Shown here piece after piece: positions 25,647 through 34,685 of a stretch of DNA of 40,391 nt (the stretch's first letter is position 1; each line of letters starts with the position of its first letter). The DNA is from Pandoraea sp. GTDB taxonomy: Bacteria > Pseudomonadota > Gammaproteobacteria > Burkholderiales > Burkholderiaceae. Below the pieces are notes generated by a model. The model was not told where the DNA came from. It worked only from the letters and a program-made list of their open reading frames with translations, and ran no database searches. The position numbers and the translations under genes were made by a program. Location of the stretch: positions 1-40,391 of the forward strand of contig JARLJF010000047.1 in the NCBI GenBank assembly GCA_031291335.1, written 5' to 3'.

Positions 25647-27290
25647 ATGTATAAGAACATTACGATTCGGACCAGTCTGACGCTGGTCCTAGGTTTGCTT
25701 GGTGCACTACTCGTCCTCGTCAGCGTTCTGGGCCTTCAGGCGCTTAGTTCCAGCAATGACTCCCTGAGCAAGATGGCCACGGGAGACACCCCCGCGCTGG
25801 CCGAACTCAAGGGCACCGGGGAGCAAATTCTGCGGACCCGGCTGTCGATGGCGACTTACGCTTCGTACGTCAGCCTCGGGGCGAATCCGGAAGAGTCGGA
25901 AAAAGTGCTCAACCGAGGCAGTCAATACATCGCCGCCTCGGACGCCCTTTGGAAGGATTATCTGAAACGTCCCAAAGAAGATGCGCACGAAGCGGAGTTG
26001 GCCAAGGCGGCCGATGAGAAGCGTCGTGCCTTTTTCGACAAGGTCGTGACGCCGGCACTCAACGCATTGAAACAAGGCGATGTGGCCGGGTTCCATCAGA
26101 TTCAGGCCCGCGTCGCGCCGTCGGCGTACAACAGCGTCGACTCGGCCTTGCGCGAATTGCAGGATATCCAGGTCGCTCGTCAGAACGCCCGCTTTGAAGC
26201 CGCCCAACAGCGCTACAACATCATGCGCATTGCGATGGGAGCGACGCTCGCGGTTGCCCTGCTCCTCGCCCTGTGGGGCCGCGCAATGCTCGCCCGCGCC
26301 GTGTTGCGCCCGATTCGCGAAGTCATCTCGCACTTCGAGCGCATGGCCGCGGGCGACCTGAGCCAACGTGTCGAACAGCAAACGCGCAACGAGATGGGCC
26401 AGCTTTTCGGTGCCCTTGGCCGGATGCGCGACGGCCTCGCCCGCACGGTCGGCACCGTACGCGAGAGCACGGAAGCCATTCACGCAAGCGCCCGTGAGAT
26501 CGCCGACGGCAACGCCGACCTCTCGCAACGCACCGAATCGCAAGCGTCGTCGCTGGAGCAAACGGCAGCGAGCATGGAAGAGCTGACCGCCGTCGTCAAA
26601 CAGAATGCCGAGAATGCCCGCGCCGCCAGCCAGTTGGCTGTGACGGCATCGGATACTGCCTCACGTGGCGGTGAAGTCGTGCAGGAAGTCGTGACGACGA
26701 TGCGCGATATCGCCCAAGCGTCGCAGAAAGTCACCGACATCCTGACGGTCATCGACGGCATCGCCTTCCAGACGAATATCCTGGCGCTCAATGCCGCCGT
26801 CGAAGCGGCTCGCGCGGGCGAACAGGGCCGCGGCTTTGCCGTGGTGGCGGGCGAAGTGCGTACGCTGGCACAGCGCAGTGCGTCGGCCGCCAAGGAAATC
26901 AAGGGATTGATCGAAGCTTCCGGCAACCGTGTCGAGACCGGCACGCGTCTGGTCGAGCGCGCAGGCGCAACAATGGTGGAAGTCGTGCAGTCGGTCAAAC
27001 GCGTGACCGACATCATGGGCGAGATTTCGGCCGCCAGCGTCGAGCAGTCGAGCGGCATCGAGCAAGTCAACCTGGCCGTGACGCAGATGGACGAAATGAC
27101 GCAGCAGAACGCCGCGCTGGTGGAAGAAGCGTCTGCCGCTGCGGCTGCGCTCGAGGGTCAGGCGGCACGTCTGCGTGAATCGGTGGCACTGTTCCGCCTT
27201 TCGGCTCACGAAGCGGCTCGCGCGAACGCCGGCAGCGCTGGCGACGCGTCGCTCAACGCATCGCCGAACACATTGGCGCTGGCCGCCTGA
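25647..27290 (+). CDS. Methyl-accepting chemotaxis protein
   Basis: A 547-residue transmembrane chemoreceptor. TM1 is at about 11-31, a four-helix-bundle type periplasmic domain of about 160 residues follows, TM2 is at about 193-212, then HAMP (about 213-265) and the long coiled-coil signalling domain. The kinase-contact tip is canonical: IDGIAFQTNILALNAAVEAA followed by RAGEQGRGFAVVAGEVRTLA. Glu/Gln-rich methylation regions flank it. There is no CheR-binding pentapeptide at the C-terminus, which ends in Ala. The ligand cannot be predicted. The ATG at 25647 has no clear ribosome site. Transcription from the FliA promoter upstream ties it to the flagellar regulon. The divergent neighbour is the hybrid kinase. 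Confidence 0.95.
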   Translation: MYKNITIRTSLTLVLGLLGALLVLVSVLGLQALSSSNDSLSKMATGDTPALAELKGTGEQILRTRLSMATYASYVSLGANPEESEKVLNRGSQYIAASDALWKDYLKRPKEDAHEAELAKAADEKRRAFFDKVVTPALNALKQGDVAGFHQIQARVAPSAYNSVDSALRELQDIQVARQNARFEAAQQRYNIMRIAMGATLAVALLLALWGRAMLARAVLRPIREVISHFERMAAGDLSQRVEQQTRNEMGQLFGALGRMRDGLARTVGTVRESTEAIHASAREIADGNADLSQRTESQASSLEQTAASMEELTAVVKQNAENARAASQLAVTASDTASRGGEVVQEVVTTMRDIAQASQKVTDILTVIDGIAFQTNILALNAAVEAARAGEQGRGFAVVAGEVRTLAQRSASAAKEIKGLIEASGNRVETGTRLVERAGATMVEVVQSVKRVTDIMGEISAASVEQSSGIEQVNLAVTQMDEMTQQNAALVEEASAAAAALEGQAARLRESVALFRLSAHEAARANAGSAGDASLNASPNTLALAA

Positions 27291-27457
27291 TCGGGGCCCG
27301 GACTGCTGAACCGCTGAACGGCCAGACGGCCAAGCGGCGACTGTCCCGCAGTGACGTCAGGCATCCTCTGACGCGGTTCCGTCGACAAGACGGGCGCGTC
27401 TCAGGATGCCGGACAGCCCCTCAGAACACGGCGCGATTCTCGCGGCGCCGCATCCCC

Positions 27458-27742
27458 TCAAATGCTCGCACGTTGCTCAAAGCCCTTGAGCGGCGACTCT
27501 GCCACCCACGTCTTGTCGACGTCGCAGGACGATACCTGCGCCCCCGGCGGCCCCTGACGCATCCACTGGCACAACGCCAGCAACTGCGCGGCTTCGCCCT
27601 GTGCGACGACCTCAACCGTGCCATCGCGACGGTTGCGCACCCACCCGCTTAGCCCGATCCTGCGCGCCTCGACCACGCAAGCTGCGCGATAACCGACACC
27701 CTGCACCAGCCCGTGTACTACGATATGCCACGTCGCCGTCAT
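27458..27742 (-). CDS. acyP: Acylphosphatase
   Basis: A 94-residue acylphosphatase, which hydrolyses carboxyl-phosphate bonds such as acetyl phosphate or 1,3-bisphosphoglycerate in the cytoplasm. The catalytic Arg is in VQGVGYR and the catalytic Asn in GWVRNRRDGTVEV. Length and the ferredoxin-like strand pattern fit the family. The Ser/Lys C-terminal region is somewhat divergent. AGGAGG lies just upstream of the ATG at 27742. It lies downstream of the fused reductase gene but behind a terminator, so it may have its own promoter in the short gap. Confidence 0.93.
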   Translation of the reverse strand: MTATWHIVVHGLVQGVGYRAACVVEARRIGLSGWVRNRRDGTVEVVAQGEAAQLLALCQWMRQGPPGAQVSSCDVDKTWVAESPLKGFEQRASI

Positions 27743-27783
27743 GACCCCTCCTGCTGTGATCGGTGGATGTGCAAGACGATGGG

Positions 27784-27810
27784 AAAAGGGCTCGATTTCC
27801 ATCGAGCCCT
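27784..27810 (-). terminator. Rho-independent terminator of the reductase gene
   Basis: AGGGCTCGAT and ATCGAGCCCT form a perfect 10-bp stem closed on the minus strand by a GGAA tetraloop and followed by TTTTCCC. It starts about 30 nt after the reductase stop codon, ahead of the acylphosphatase gene. Confidence 0.8.
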
Positions 27811-27841
27811 GTCATTACGTTAGCACACCATCGATGCACGT

Positions 27842-30427
27842 CTAATAGATGTCGCGGCGATATCGCCCCTGCGCCGACAAGTCGAGCAGGACGTCCGCAC
27901 CGATCGCGTCGGCCAGTGCGGCGTCCACGGCGGGCGCCATGCCTGCGAGGCTGCCGCACACGTAAATCGAGGCGCCGTCAGCCACCCAGGCTGCAATGTC
28001 CTGCGCCGCCTCACGCACACGATCCTGCACATAGATGCGTTGCGCCTGATCGCGCGAAAATACCGGGTCGAAACGGGCGATGCCGCCTTGCGTCTGCCAC
28101 TCTCGCAACGTCGCGTCGTGGAAGCGATCGTGCGCCGCCTGACGCTCACCGAAAATCAGCCAGTTGCGCACATGCCCCTGGGCAATTCGCTCGGCAAGGT
28201 GCGCCCGCAGTCCCGCCAACCCGGTGCCGTTACCGATGAGGATCATGCCACTCGCCTCCGACGGACCGTGGAAGCCCGGGTTCGGACGCACGCGCATCGT
28301 CACGCTCTCACCCAACCCCACGCCATCCGTCAGCCACCCGGAGCCGAGGCCCAGCGAGCCGTCGGGATTGCGCGTCTGACGCACGAGCAACATCAGTTGG
28401 CCTTCGTCTGGTGTCGACGCAATCGAATACTCGCGCTCAGGCAACGGTGCCAGACGCTCCAGCCAGTCCTGCAAATCGATACCGGCAGGCGGTGCGGCGT
28501 CGGGCAGAACCCTCTCGCGCAGCGCATCGCCCAGCGTCGCCTCACGTCCGGCCACGCTCACCCGCACGTCGGAAGCCCAGACACTGCCAGCGAGGAAGGT
28601 TTCAATGCGCGCGGCCGTATGGCGCGGCAGCACCTCGACCAGATCGCCCGCAACCCATTTGGCCCCCTTCGGCGGCGTGAAGGCGAGGTGATAGGCCGGC
28701 AAGCCACTGCTGCCCGGATTGAGCAGTTCACGTTCTGCCAACGGCCACGATTCGAAGCGCGGGCCGTCGTCGGTTTTCGACGACACGAGCGGACGCCCGA
28801 GCCATTCACCTAAGCGTTCCTGCCAGCTCGCCCATGCGCCCGGATCGCCCCGGTCGACCTCGATGGGCTCAAATGCCGCCACGCCGCCCTGCGCACGCAG
28901 CCAGCCATCGAGCTTGCGGCCAAATCCGCAGAATCGGTCGTAATGGCTGTCGCCCAGCGAGAGCATTGCGAAGCGCAGCGTCGGCAGCGCCATCGCCTGA
29001 TTCATCAATTGCTGCGCAAACCGGCGCGCGCTATCGGGCGGCTCGCCATCGCCGAACGTGCTGACGATGAACAGGGCTCGCTTGGCCGTGCCAAGTTGCG
29101 CCTGACCGATGCGTGCCAACGGCTGGATCTGTGCAGGAACACCAGCGCCTTGCAGCATGCCAGCCGTCTGCCACGCGAGACCCTCGGCCACGCCACTCTG
29201 ACTTGCGTACCCGATCAGCACGCCCTCGTCGGCAAGCGACGGGCCGACGGGTGCCTGCGGGCTTTTCACCGCCGCCGGGCGCGACGCCGCCAGTGCGCGC
29301 TTCTTCTTGCGACGGTCGAGATACAACATCCAGCCCGTGACGAAGAACACCGGCATCATCAGGCTCGAGAGCAACATCACGATGATGCCTGCCTGCCCGA
29401 AGAAGCTACCTCGATGCAACGCGTAGATGCTCGTCATCAACTGGCCGCCCGTCGTCTTGTCGGCGTAACGGTCTTCGTTGCGAATCTCGCCGGACGCCGC
29501 CTCGACATCCATCCGGCTGAACGCCCGCTCATGTGGCACCGACTTGTCGAGCCACGTCACCTGAAGCGAGCCGCCGGGCTTTTGCGCCGGACGCAGATAG
29601 ACCTTGGTATAGTCGGGCACACGGGCCGTAAAGCTGCTCCACACCGTGCTCATGTCGTCTGGCGACGTCGAAGCCAGATCCGGCAGCGCGGCCTTCTTGC
29701 CCTCGCCCTTCTTGGCCATCTTCGGTTGGGCTGCCGGCTTGTTTCGTACCGGCTGCTGCACGCCCGCCATGGAAAACAGCATGCCGCGCCACCAGTCGTA
29801 CGACCAATAGAGGCCCGTCGTGGCCGACAGCAAGTACGGTACCAGCACCACCGTGCCGATCACCGCATGCAGATTCCAGAGGAACGGCCTGCCGCGCTTC
29901 TTGAAATCGATATGGAACCAGGCGCGCCAGTTGCCGATGCGTCGGGGCCAGCGCAAATACAGGCCGCTTAGCGCCAGCAGGAAGAGCAGCAGCGTGGCCG
30001 CTCCCGTGATCTGTTTGCCGATCCCGTCCACCGTCAGGAAGCGGTGAATATCCATGATGAAGCGGAAGACGACGTCGGCCTGCGAGCGGCCGAGCATCTG
30101 CCCCGTATAGGGATCGACGAAGTACGTCTCGCCGCGCGTGCCGTCACCGATCGACAGACGCACGCCGACAGCCTCTTCCGGCGCACGCATCACCGTCATG
30201 AGCAAAATGCGCCGGTCGGGCACCGCTTCATGGACTCGCGCAATCAACTCGGGAACAGGCAACGGCGCCGTGTCGCGCACAGCCACGGTCATCACGCCTG
30301 GGCTGAACGCGCGGGTGAGTTCTTCGTAATAGGAGAGCAGCGCGCCGGTGAGTCCGACCACTGCCAGCACCAGCCCGGCGGTAATGCCGAAGAACCAGTG
30401 CAACTGAAACCACAGTCTTTTCATCAT
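27842..30427 (-). CDS. PepSY membrane protein fused to flavodoxin/FNR reductase
   Basis: An 861-residue inner membrane reductase. Residues 1-385 are a PepSY_TM domain with four membrane helices (about 12-34, 140-160, 187-207, 345-370). His10, His128, His188 and His338, at conserved positions near helix ends, suggest haem ligands. A flavodoxin-like FMN domain follows (about 402-550: VLIGYASQSGVAEGLAWQT, STFGDGEPPDSA). Next is a sulfite-reductase-type FAD domain with REYSIAS, and an NADPH domain with LIGNGTGLAGLRAHL. This would pass electrons from NADPH through FAD, FMN and haem to the periplasm. With the Fur box on its promoter, a ferric or ferric-siderophore reductase role is likely. Two adjacent ATGs (30427, 30424) both lack a good ribosome site. 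Confidence 0.9.
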   Translation of the reverse strand: MMKRLWFQLHWFFGITAGLVLAVVGLTGALLSYYEELTRAFSPGVMTVAVRDTAPLPVPELIARVHEAVPDRRILLMTVMRAPEEAVGVRLSIGDGTRGETYFVDPYTGQMLGRSQADVVFRFIMDIHRFLTVDGIGKQITGAATLLLFLLALSGLYLRWPRRIGNWRAWFHIDFKKRGRPFLWNLHAVIGTVVLVPYLLSATTGLYWSYDWWRGMLFSMAGVQQPVRNKPAAQPKMAKKGEGKKAALPDLASTSPDDMSTVWSSFTARVPDYTKVYLRPAQKPGGSLQVTWLDKSVPHERAFSRMDVEAASGEIRNEDRYADKTTGGQLMTSIYALHRGSFFGQAGIIVMLLSSLMMPVFFVTGWMLYLDRRKKKRALAASRPAAVKSPQAPVGPSLADEGVLIGYASQSGVAEGLAWQTAGMLQGAGVPAQIQPLARIGQAQLGTAKRALFIVSTFGDGEPPDSARRFAQQLMNQAMALPTLRFAMLSLGDSHYDRFCGFGRKLDGWLRAQGGVAAFEPIEVDRGDPGAWASWQERLGEWLGRPLVSSKTDDGPRFESWPLAERELLNPGSSGLPAYHLAFTPPKGAKWVAGDLVEVLPRHTAARIETFLAGSVWASDVRVSVAGREATLGDALRERVLPDAAPPAGIDLQDWLERLAPLPEREYSIASTPDEGQLMLLVRQTRNPDGSLGLGSGWLTDGVGLGESVTMRVRPNPGFHGPSEASGMILIGNGTGLAGLRAHLAERIAQGHVRNWLIFGERQAAHDRFHDATLREWQTQGGIARFDPVFSRDQAQRIYVQDRVREAAQDIAAWVADGASIYVCGSLAGMAPAVDAALADAIGADVLLDLSAQGRYRRDIY

Positions 30428-30527
30428 TGTTGTCGTCCGACGCACGTCCGTGCGCCGGTGGTGGCGCGTGCGTGGCTGGTGTGCCGTACCGCAATCCCCC
30501 GATGGAGCACTATGCGGCAATTATCGA

Positions 30528-30556
30528 ATGTTATTGCAAACGATTCTCATATTCAA
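30528..30556 (-). promoter_or_regulatory. Sigma-70 promoter of the reductase gene
   Basis: Read on the minus strand: TTGAAT, 17 bp, TAACAT. Each box matches four of six consensus bases at ideal spacing. The start of transcription would be near 30521, leaving a leader of about 94 nt. The Fur box lies across its -35 and spacer. Confidence 0.55.
30536..30554 (-). promoter_or_regulatory. Fur box
   Basis: On the minus strand this 19-bp stretch matches 13 of 19 positions of the Fur consensus GATAATGATAATCATTATC, with the core ATGAGAATCGTTT typical of betaproteobacterial Fur sites. It overlaps the -35 box and spacer of the reductase promoter, the place where iron-loaded Fur represses. Confidence 0.75.
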
Positions 30557-30782
30557 TACCTACTTAACTTTCCACCCCTTGTAGGCCCCATCCGACAGGA
30601 ATTTCATAGAAAGGACGACCCCCCGTCTCTTTTTGAACAGTTAGGATGAATTTATCGGCGCGGATGTCCGCGCTCCCGCCCACAGAATCGCCGCAAGTCA
30701 CACCTCGTCCCCCTCCCCCTGCGCCCGCCGCTCGGCCCCGGATACGACTTTTCGACCTGCGGCACGACAGCGACGGAGTGCC

Positions 30783-31604
30783 ATGCAACCCTTAGCGTCT
30801 TCCCTTGGCGCCACACCGACGACGACACCTGCGGACACTTGCGATGTCGACGTTGCCACGGTGGCATTCTTTTTCGACCTCGACGGCACGCTCGCACCGC
30901 TGGCGGCGCGTCCCGATGCCGTCAAGCTGCCGCGCGACACGGCCAGCGTGCTGGCCCGGCTGTTCGAGCGCACGCAGGGGGCGCTCGCGGTCGTGTCCGG
31001 CCGCGCCATCGACGAGATCGACGGCCTGCTCGCCCCGTTGCGCGTGCCTGCCGCTGGCCTGCACGGTGCCGAAATCCGTCATGCCGACGGAGCACTCGTC
31101 CGGGCCGAGGGGCACGCCGTCGACACCACCCGGGTCACGGCGATGGTCGCCCCGCTGCATGCGCTCGTCGCGCAGCACCCCGGTCTGTTACTGGAAAACA
31201 AGGGCAGCGCGCTGGCGCTGCACTACCGCAGCGCGCCCGAGTTGGCGAGCGTGGCTCGCGACACAATGCGCGCGCTAGCCGATCTGCACGCCGACAGCTT
31301 CGTGCTGCAGCCCGGCAAGTTCGTCTTCGAGTTGCGGCCTCGCCACGTCAGCAAGGGACGCGCCATCACCACACTACTGAAGGAGACCCCGTTTGCCGGG
31401 CGAACGCCGCTGTTTGCGGGCGACGACCTGACCGACGAGGCCGGATTTGCCGACGTGAATGCGCTGGGTGGCATCACGATCAAGATCGGCGACGGAGAGA
31501 CTTGTGCCCGCCATCGTTTGCCGTCGCCGGAAGCGCTGACGGCCTGGTTGCTGACGTTGCGCCACACCTCCCCGCGCCAACCCTCACAGGAGAATGGAGT
31601 ATGA
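30783..31604 (+). CDS. otsB: Trehalose-6-phosphate phosphatase
   Basis: OtsB removes phosphate from trehalose 6-phosphate, the second step of trehalose synthesis in osmotic and stationary-phase stress. This 273-residue HAD-family protein has the nucleophile motif FFDLDGTLAPL (Asp32, Asp34), the cap region with PAAGLHGAEIR, the Lys in RHVSKGRAI and the metal-binding GDDLTDEAGF. An N-terminal stretch of about 25 residues is Thr/Pro-rich and non-conserved. The ATG has GGAG six bases upstream. Its stop overlaps the otsA start as ATGA. The reductase gene is divergent across a 355-bp gap that must hold both promoters; I could not identify the otsB one. Confidence 0.95.
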   Translation: MQPLASSLGATPTTTPADTCDVDVATVAFFFDLDGTLAPLAARPDAVKLPRDTASVLARLFERTQGALAVVSGRAIDEIDGLLAPLRVPAAGLHGAEIRHADGALVRAEGHAVDTTRVTAMVAPLHALVAQHPGLLLENKGSALALHYRSAPELASVARDTMRALADLHADSFVLQPGKFVFELRPRHVSKGRAITTLLKETPFAGRTPLFAGDDLTDEAGFADVNALGGITIKIGDGETCARHRLPSPEALTAWLLTLRHTSPRQPSQENGV

Positions 31605-33022
31605 GCCGCTTAGTCATCGTGTCGAACCGAGTTGCCCCGATCACAGAAGGCAAACCTACCGCTGGCGGTCTGGCCATCGGCGTGTTCGATGCGCTCAAGG
31701 ACACCGGAGGCATGTGGTTCGGCTGGAATGGCGAAATCGAGGCCGAGCCGGCAAGCGCGCCCGCCATCGCCCATCGCAACAACGTCACCTTCGCCACCGT
31801 GCCGCTCACGCGCCGCGACTACAACACGTACTATCGCGGCTTTTCGAACGCAACCTTGTGGCCGACGTTTCACTATCGCGACGATCTCACGCGCTACCAG
31901 CGCGACGACTACAACGGCTACCGGCACGTCAACGCACGCTTCGCCGCGCTGCTCGCGCCATTGCTCGAGCAGGACGACCTGATCTGGGTTCACGACTACC
32001 ATCTGCTCCCGTTCGCACAAGCGTGTCGCCAGATCGGGATACGCCAGCGGCTCGGCTTCTTCCTGCATATTCCGTTTCCTGCGCCGCAGGTGCTGATGAC
32101 CGTGCCACCGCACGAAGCATTGATGCGCGCCATGTGCGAATACGATGTCGTCGGCTTCCAGACCGAAACCGACCGCACGGCCTTCACCGACTATCTGGTC
32201 CGACATGCCGGTGGCACGCTGCACGACGACGGCACCATCACCGCCTACGACCGGACGCTGCGCACAGGGGTCTATCCGATCGGTGTCTATCCCGACGAGA
32301 TTCAGCAACAAGCGACCGCCCGCGCGACCATCAAGCACATCCTCGATCTGAAGCAGGGGTTGCAGGAACGCAAGCTCATCATGAGCGTGGATCGTCTGGA
32401 CTACTCGAAGGGGATGCTCGAACGATTTCGCGCGTTCGAGCGCCTGCTCGAACTGTGGCCGAACCAGCAAGGGACGGTAAGCTTCGTGCAGGTCGCGCCG
32501 CCCAGCCGCTCTGACGTGGCGGGTTATGGCGAGATTCGGCGTCAGTTGGAAACCGAGGCAGGCCACATCAACGGACGCTTCTCGGATCTGGCCTGGACAC
32601 CGCTTCGCTACATCAACAAACGTTACGATCACGAAGTGTTGATGTCGTTCTTCCGGGCCTCGCAAGTGGGCTACGTCACGCCGCTGCGCGATGGCATGAA
32701 TCTCGTCGCGAAGGAGTATGTGGCTTCGCAGGATCCGGCCGACCCCGGCGTGCTGGTGCTGTCGTGTTTCGCTGGTGCCGCACAGGAACTGGACGGCGCG
32801 CTGATCGTGAATCCGTACGACATTGACGGCATGGCCGAAGCGCTGCGCAGCGCGTTGAATATGTCGCTCTCGGAGCGGCAAGCTCGCCACGGCACGATGA
32901 TGTTGACGTTGCGCGAACACAATCTGTCGACGTGGCGCGACCGCTTCATCGCCGACCTTCGCGCGCCGGTCGGCGCTACCAAACCGGCACTGTTACGCTG
33001 CTCGCAACCGGCCGCCGCCTGA
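31601..33022 (+). CDS. otsA: Alpha,alpha-trehalose-phosphate synthase
   Basis: OtsA (GT20) joins UDP-glucose and glucose 6-phosphate to trehalose 6-phosphate. The 473 residues match the family length. Visible are [12 protein letters not shown], the [11 protein letters not shown] loop binding glucose 6-phosphate, [37 protein letters not shown], and the donor-site [16 protein letters not shown]. The start shares ATGA with the otsB stop, with AGGAG nine bases ahead, so translation is coupled. The frame is open far upstream within otsB, but that extension is antifunctional and not part of the protein. The crotonase gene follows 34 bp later and may be in the same transcript. Confidence 0.97.
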   Translation: MSRLVIVSNRVAPITEGKPTAGGLAIGVFDALKDTGGMWFGWNGEIEAEPASAPAIAHRNNVTFATVPLTRRDYNTYYRGFSNATLWPTFHYRDDLTRYQRDDYNGYRHVNARFAALLAPLLEQDDLIWVHDYHLLPFAQACRQIGIRQRLGFFLHIPFPAPQVLMTVPPHEALMRAMCEYDVVGFQTETDRTAFTDYLVRHAGGTLHDDGTITAYDRTLRTGVYPIGVYPDEIQQQATARATIKHILDLKQGLQERKLIMSVDRLDYSKGMLERFRAFERLLELWPNQQGTVSFVQVAPPSRSDVAGYGEIRRQLETEAGHINGRFSDLAWTPLRYINKRYDHEVLMSFFRASQVGYVTPLRDGMNLVAKEYVASQDPADPGVLVLSCFAGAAQELDGALIVNPYDIDGMAEALRSALNMSLSERQARHGTMMLTLREHNLSTWRDRFIADLRAPVGATKPALLRCSQPAAA

Positions 33023-33056
33023 CGAGGCGGCCGTTGAAGCCGCCAGGAGACATGTC

Positions 33057-33866
33057 ATGAGCCAACGCGATTCCCCTCCGAGCGCCCCGTGCGTCGAAGT
33101 CGAGACCGACGGGCCCGTGACCCTCATCACCCTGGCGCGCGCCGCGCGGCGTAACGCGGTCGACCGCGCCATGGCCACCGCCCTGCGTGACGCCTTGCTG
33201 GCCTTCGAGCAGGACGACAACGCCCGCGTCGCCGTGCTGTGCGGCAAAGGCGCGTCGTTCTGCGCTGGCGCCGATCTCTCGGCTTTCGACGATCCCGAAC
33301 GTCGCAACGAGGTCACGCCCGATGGCAGCGGCGACGGCCCGATGGGACTCACGCGCCGGCACCTCGACAAGCCCGTGATCGCGGCCGTGAGCGGTCACGC
33401 CGTGGCGGGCGGCCTGGAACTGGCGCTCTGGTGCGATCTGCGCGTGGCGGACGATTCAGCGACGTTCGGTGTCTTCTGCCGGCGTTTCGGCGTGCCGCTC
33501 ATCGACGGCGGCACGGTGCGTCTGCCGCGACTGATCGGTATGAGCCGTGCGCTCGACATGATCCTCACGGGACGCGCCGTCGGAGCACAGGAAGCCTACG
33601 AGATCGGACTGGTGAACCGGCTGGTGCCGGAAGGCATGGTGCTTCCAGGCGCGATGGCGTTGGCGAAACAACTCGCGGCATTGCCGCAAGGCGCCCTGCG
33701 CGCCGACCGGCGGGCGGCCTACGCACAATGGGACATGTCATTGGAAGCGGCGTTGCGCCAGGAAGGCGCAGCCGGGCATACGGTGGTGTTCTCCGAGGGC
33801 ATCGCCGGTGCCCGCGAATTTCTCGGCGGCGCCGGCCGTCACGGGGCACCGCGCGACAAAGCATGA
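33057..33866 (+). CDS. Crotonase (enoyl-CoA hydratase/isomerase family)
   Basis: A 269-residue crotonase-fold protein. The oxyanion-hole segments SFCAGADLSAF and GHAVAGGLELALWCD are present. Glu121 corresponds to the first catalytic Glu of enoyl-CoA hydratase (rat Glu144). The second (rat Glu164, in QPE) is replaced by Cys141 in GVFCRRFGVPLIDGG. A canonical hydratase reaction is therefore doubtful; isomerase, hydrolase or other crotonase chemistry is possible. AGGAGA lies upstream of the ATG. Its position 34 bp after otsA suggests cotranscription without an obvious metabolic link. Confidence 0.88.
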   Translation: MSQRDSPPSAPCVEVETDGPVTLITLARAARRNAVDRAMATALRDALLAFEQDDNARVAVLCGKGASFCAGADLSAFDDPERRNEVTPDGSGDGPMGLTRRHLDKPVIAAVSGHAVAGGLELALWCDLRVADDSATFGVFCRRFGVPLIDGGTVRLPRLIGMSRALDMILTGRAVGAQEAYEIGLVNRLVPEGMVLPGAMALAKQLAALPQGALRADRRAAYAQWDMSLEAALRQEGAAGHTVVFSEGIAGAREFLGGAGRHGAPRDKA

Positions 33867-33919
33867 GAGGCCGTGACAGTGTGAGCGACCCTGCCTGACG
33901 CAGCGCCGCTCGGACACGC

Positions 33920-34594
33920 TTACTTGCCTGCCGGACGCGACTGTTGCACCTGCTCGAGGCGCTTGCGCAGGCCGTCCGCAATTTCCTTCTGATTCGCCTG
34001 CGTGGCAAAGTCGATCGCCGTCAAACCGATCTGGTTCTTCAGACGCACGTCCGCCCCGCCATCGAGCAGCACCTTGCACGTCGTGATGTGCCCGCCACGC
34101 GCCGCCATCATGAGCGGCGTGGTGCCATTCGGCGACTCGGCATCGACGTAGGCCGACGCGTCCAGCAGAATCTGCACGATGTCGTCATGCCCGTTGGTCG
34201 CCGCGTAATGCAGCGGTGCCCACCCCTTCTTGTTGACCTCGGCATCCTTGTCGATCAGCAGTTTGACCATCGGCGCGAGGCCTTGCAGCGAGGCGATCAT
34301 CATCGCGTTCTCGCCCGCCGCGTTGGTCGCATCGAGATCCGTGCGCTTGTCGTCAATCAGCAGACGCGCGACGTCGACCGACTTCTCACGCATCGCGATT
34401 ACCAGCAGCGGATTGCCTTTCTCGTCCGTCGAGTTCGGATCGACGCCCGCCTTCAGGGCTTGGGCGACGGCCTTCGTATCGTTGAAGACAACTGCCTTGA
34501 CCAGTGCTGTGTTGGACGTCGCGGCCGTGGCGCACGCCGTCAGCCAAAGCACGCTGAGCAACATCCAGGCTCGGATCATCGAAAATTTGCGCAT
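33920..34594 (-). CDS. Ankyrin repeat lipoprotein or periplasmic protein
   Basis: A 224-residue protein with an N-terminal export signal ending LWLTAC, a lipobox-like sequence with Cys21, then about five ankyrin repeats (for example WAPLHYAATNGHDDIVQILLDA and TTPLMMAARGGHITTCKVLLDG) and a short charged C-terminal helix. Ankyrin repeats bind other proteins; the partner is unknown. It is probably anchored in the outer membrane or free in the periplasm. AGGAGC lies upstream of the chosen ATG. It is last in line after mltG-tmk-holB-tatD, an order I know from related Burkholderiaceae, and may share their transcript. Confidence 0.88.
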   Translation of the reverse strand: MRKFSMIRAWMLLSVLWLTACATAATSNTALVKAVVFNDTKAVAQALKAGVDPNSTDEKGNPLLVIAMREKSVDVARLLIDDKRTDLDATNAAGENAMMIASLQGLAPMVKLLIDKDAEVNKKGWAPLHYAATNGHDDIVQILLDASAYVDAESPNGTTPLMMAARGGHITTCKVLLDGGADVRLKNQIGLTAIDFATQANQKEIADGLRKRLEQVQQSRPAGK

Positions 34595-34622
34595 CGGGGG
34601 CTCCTGTCGGTAGTCCGTTGAG

Positions 34623-34658
34623 TGACGTAAGTGACGCAATTAACGTAAGTAACGTAGA
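34623..34658. repeat. Four tandem 9-bp units, consensus TRACGTAAG
   Basis: TGACGTAAG, TGACGCAAT, TAACGTAAG and TAACGTAGA follow each other without gaps, between the ankyrin gene start and the tatD stop. The units have diverged by one to three bases, so the array is not brand new. It could hold regulator half-sites for the ankyrin gene or be a neutral repeat. Confidence 0.5.
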
Positions 34659-34685
34659 ACAATTCGGTCAATCGGTTGACGCGGG

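Noticed and set aside
27360..27410. GGCATCCT/AGGATGCC as terminator between the chemoreceptor and acylphosphatase genes
   Set aside because: The stem is only 8 bp with a 35-nt loop and no T-run on either strand.
30839..31600. Upstream in-frame extension of otsA through otsB
   Set aside because: It is the out-of-frame shadow of otsB; OtsA has its normal N-terminus and a ribosome site at 31601.
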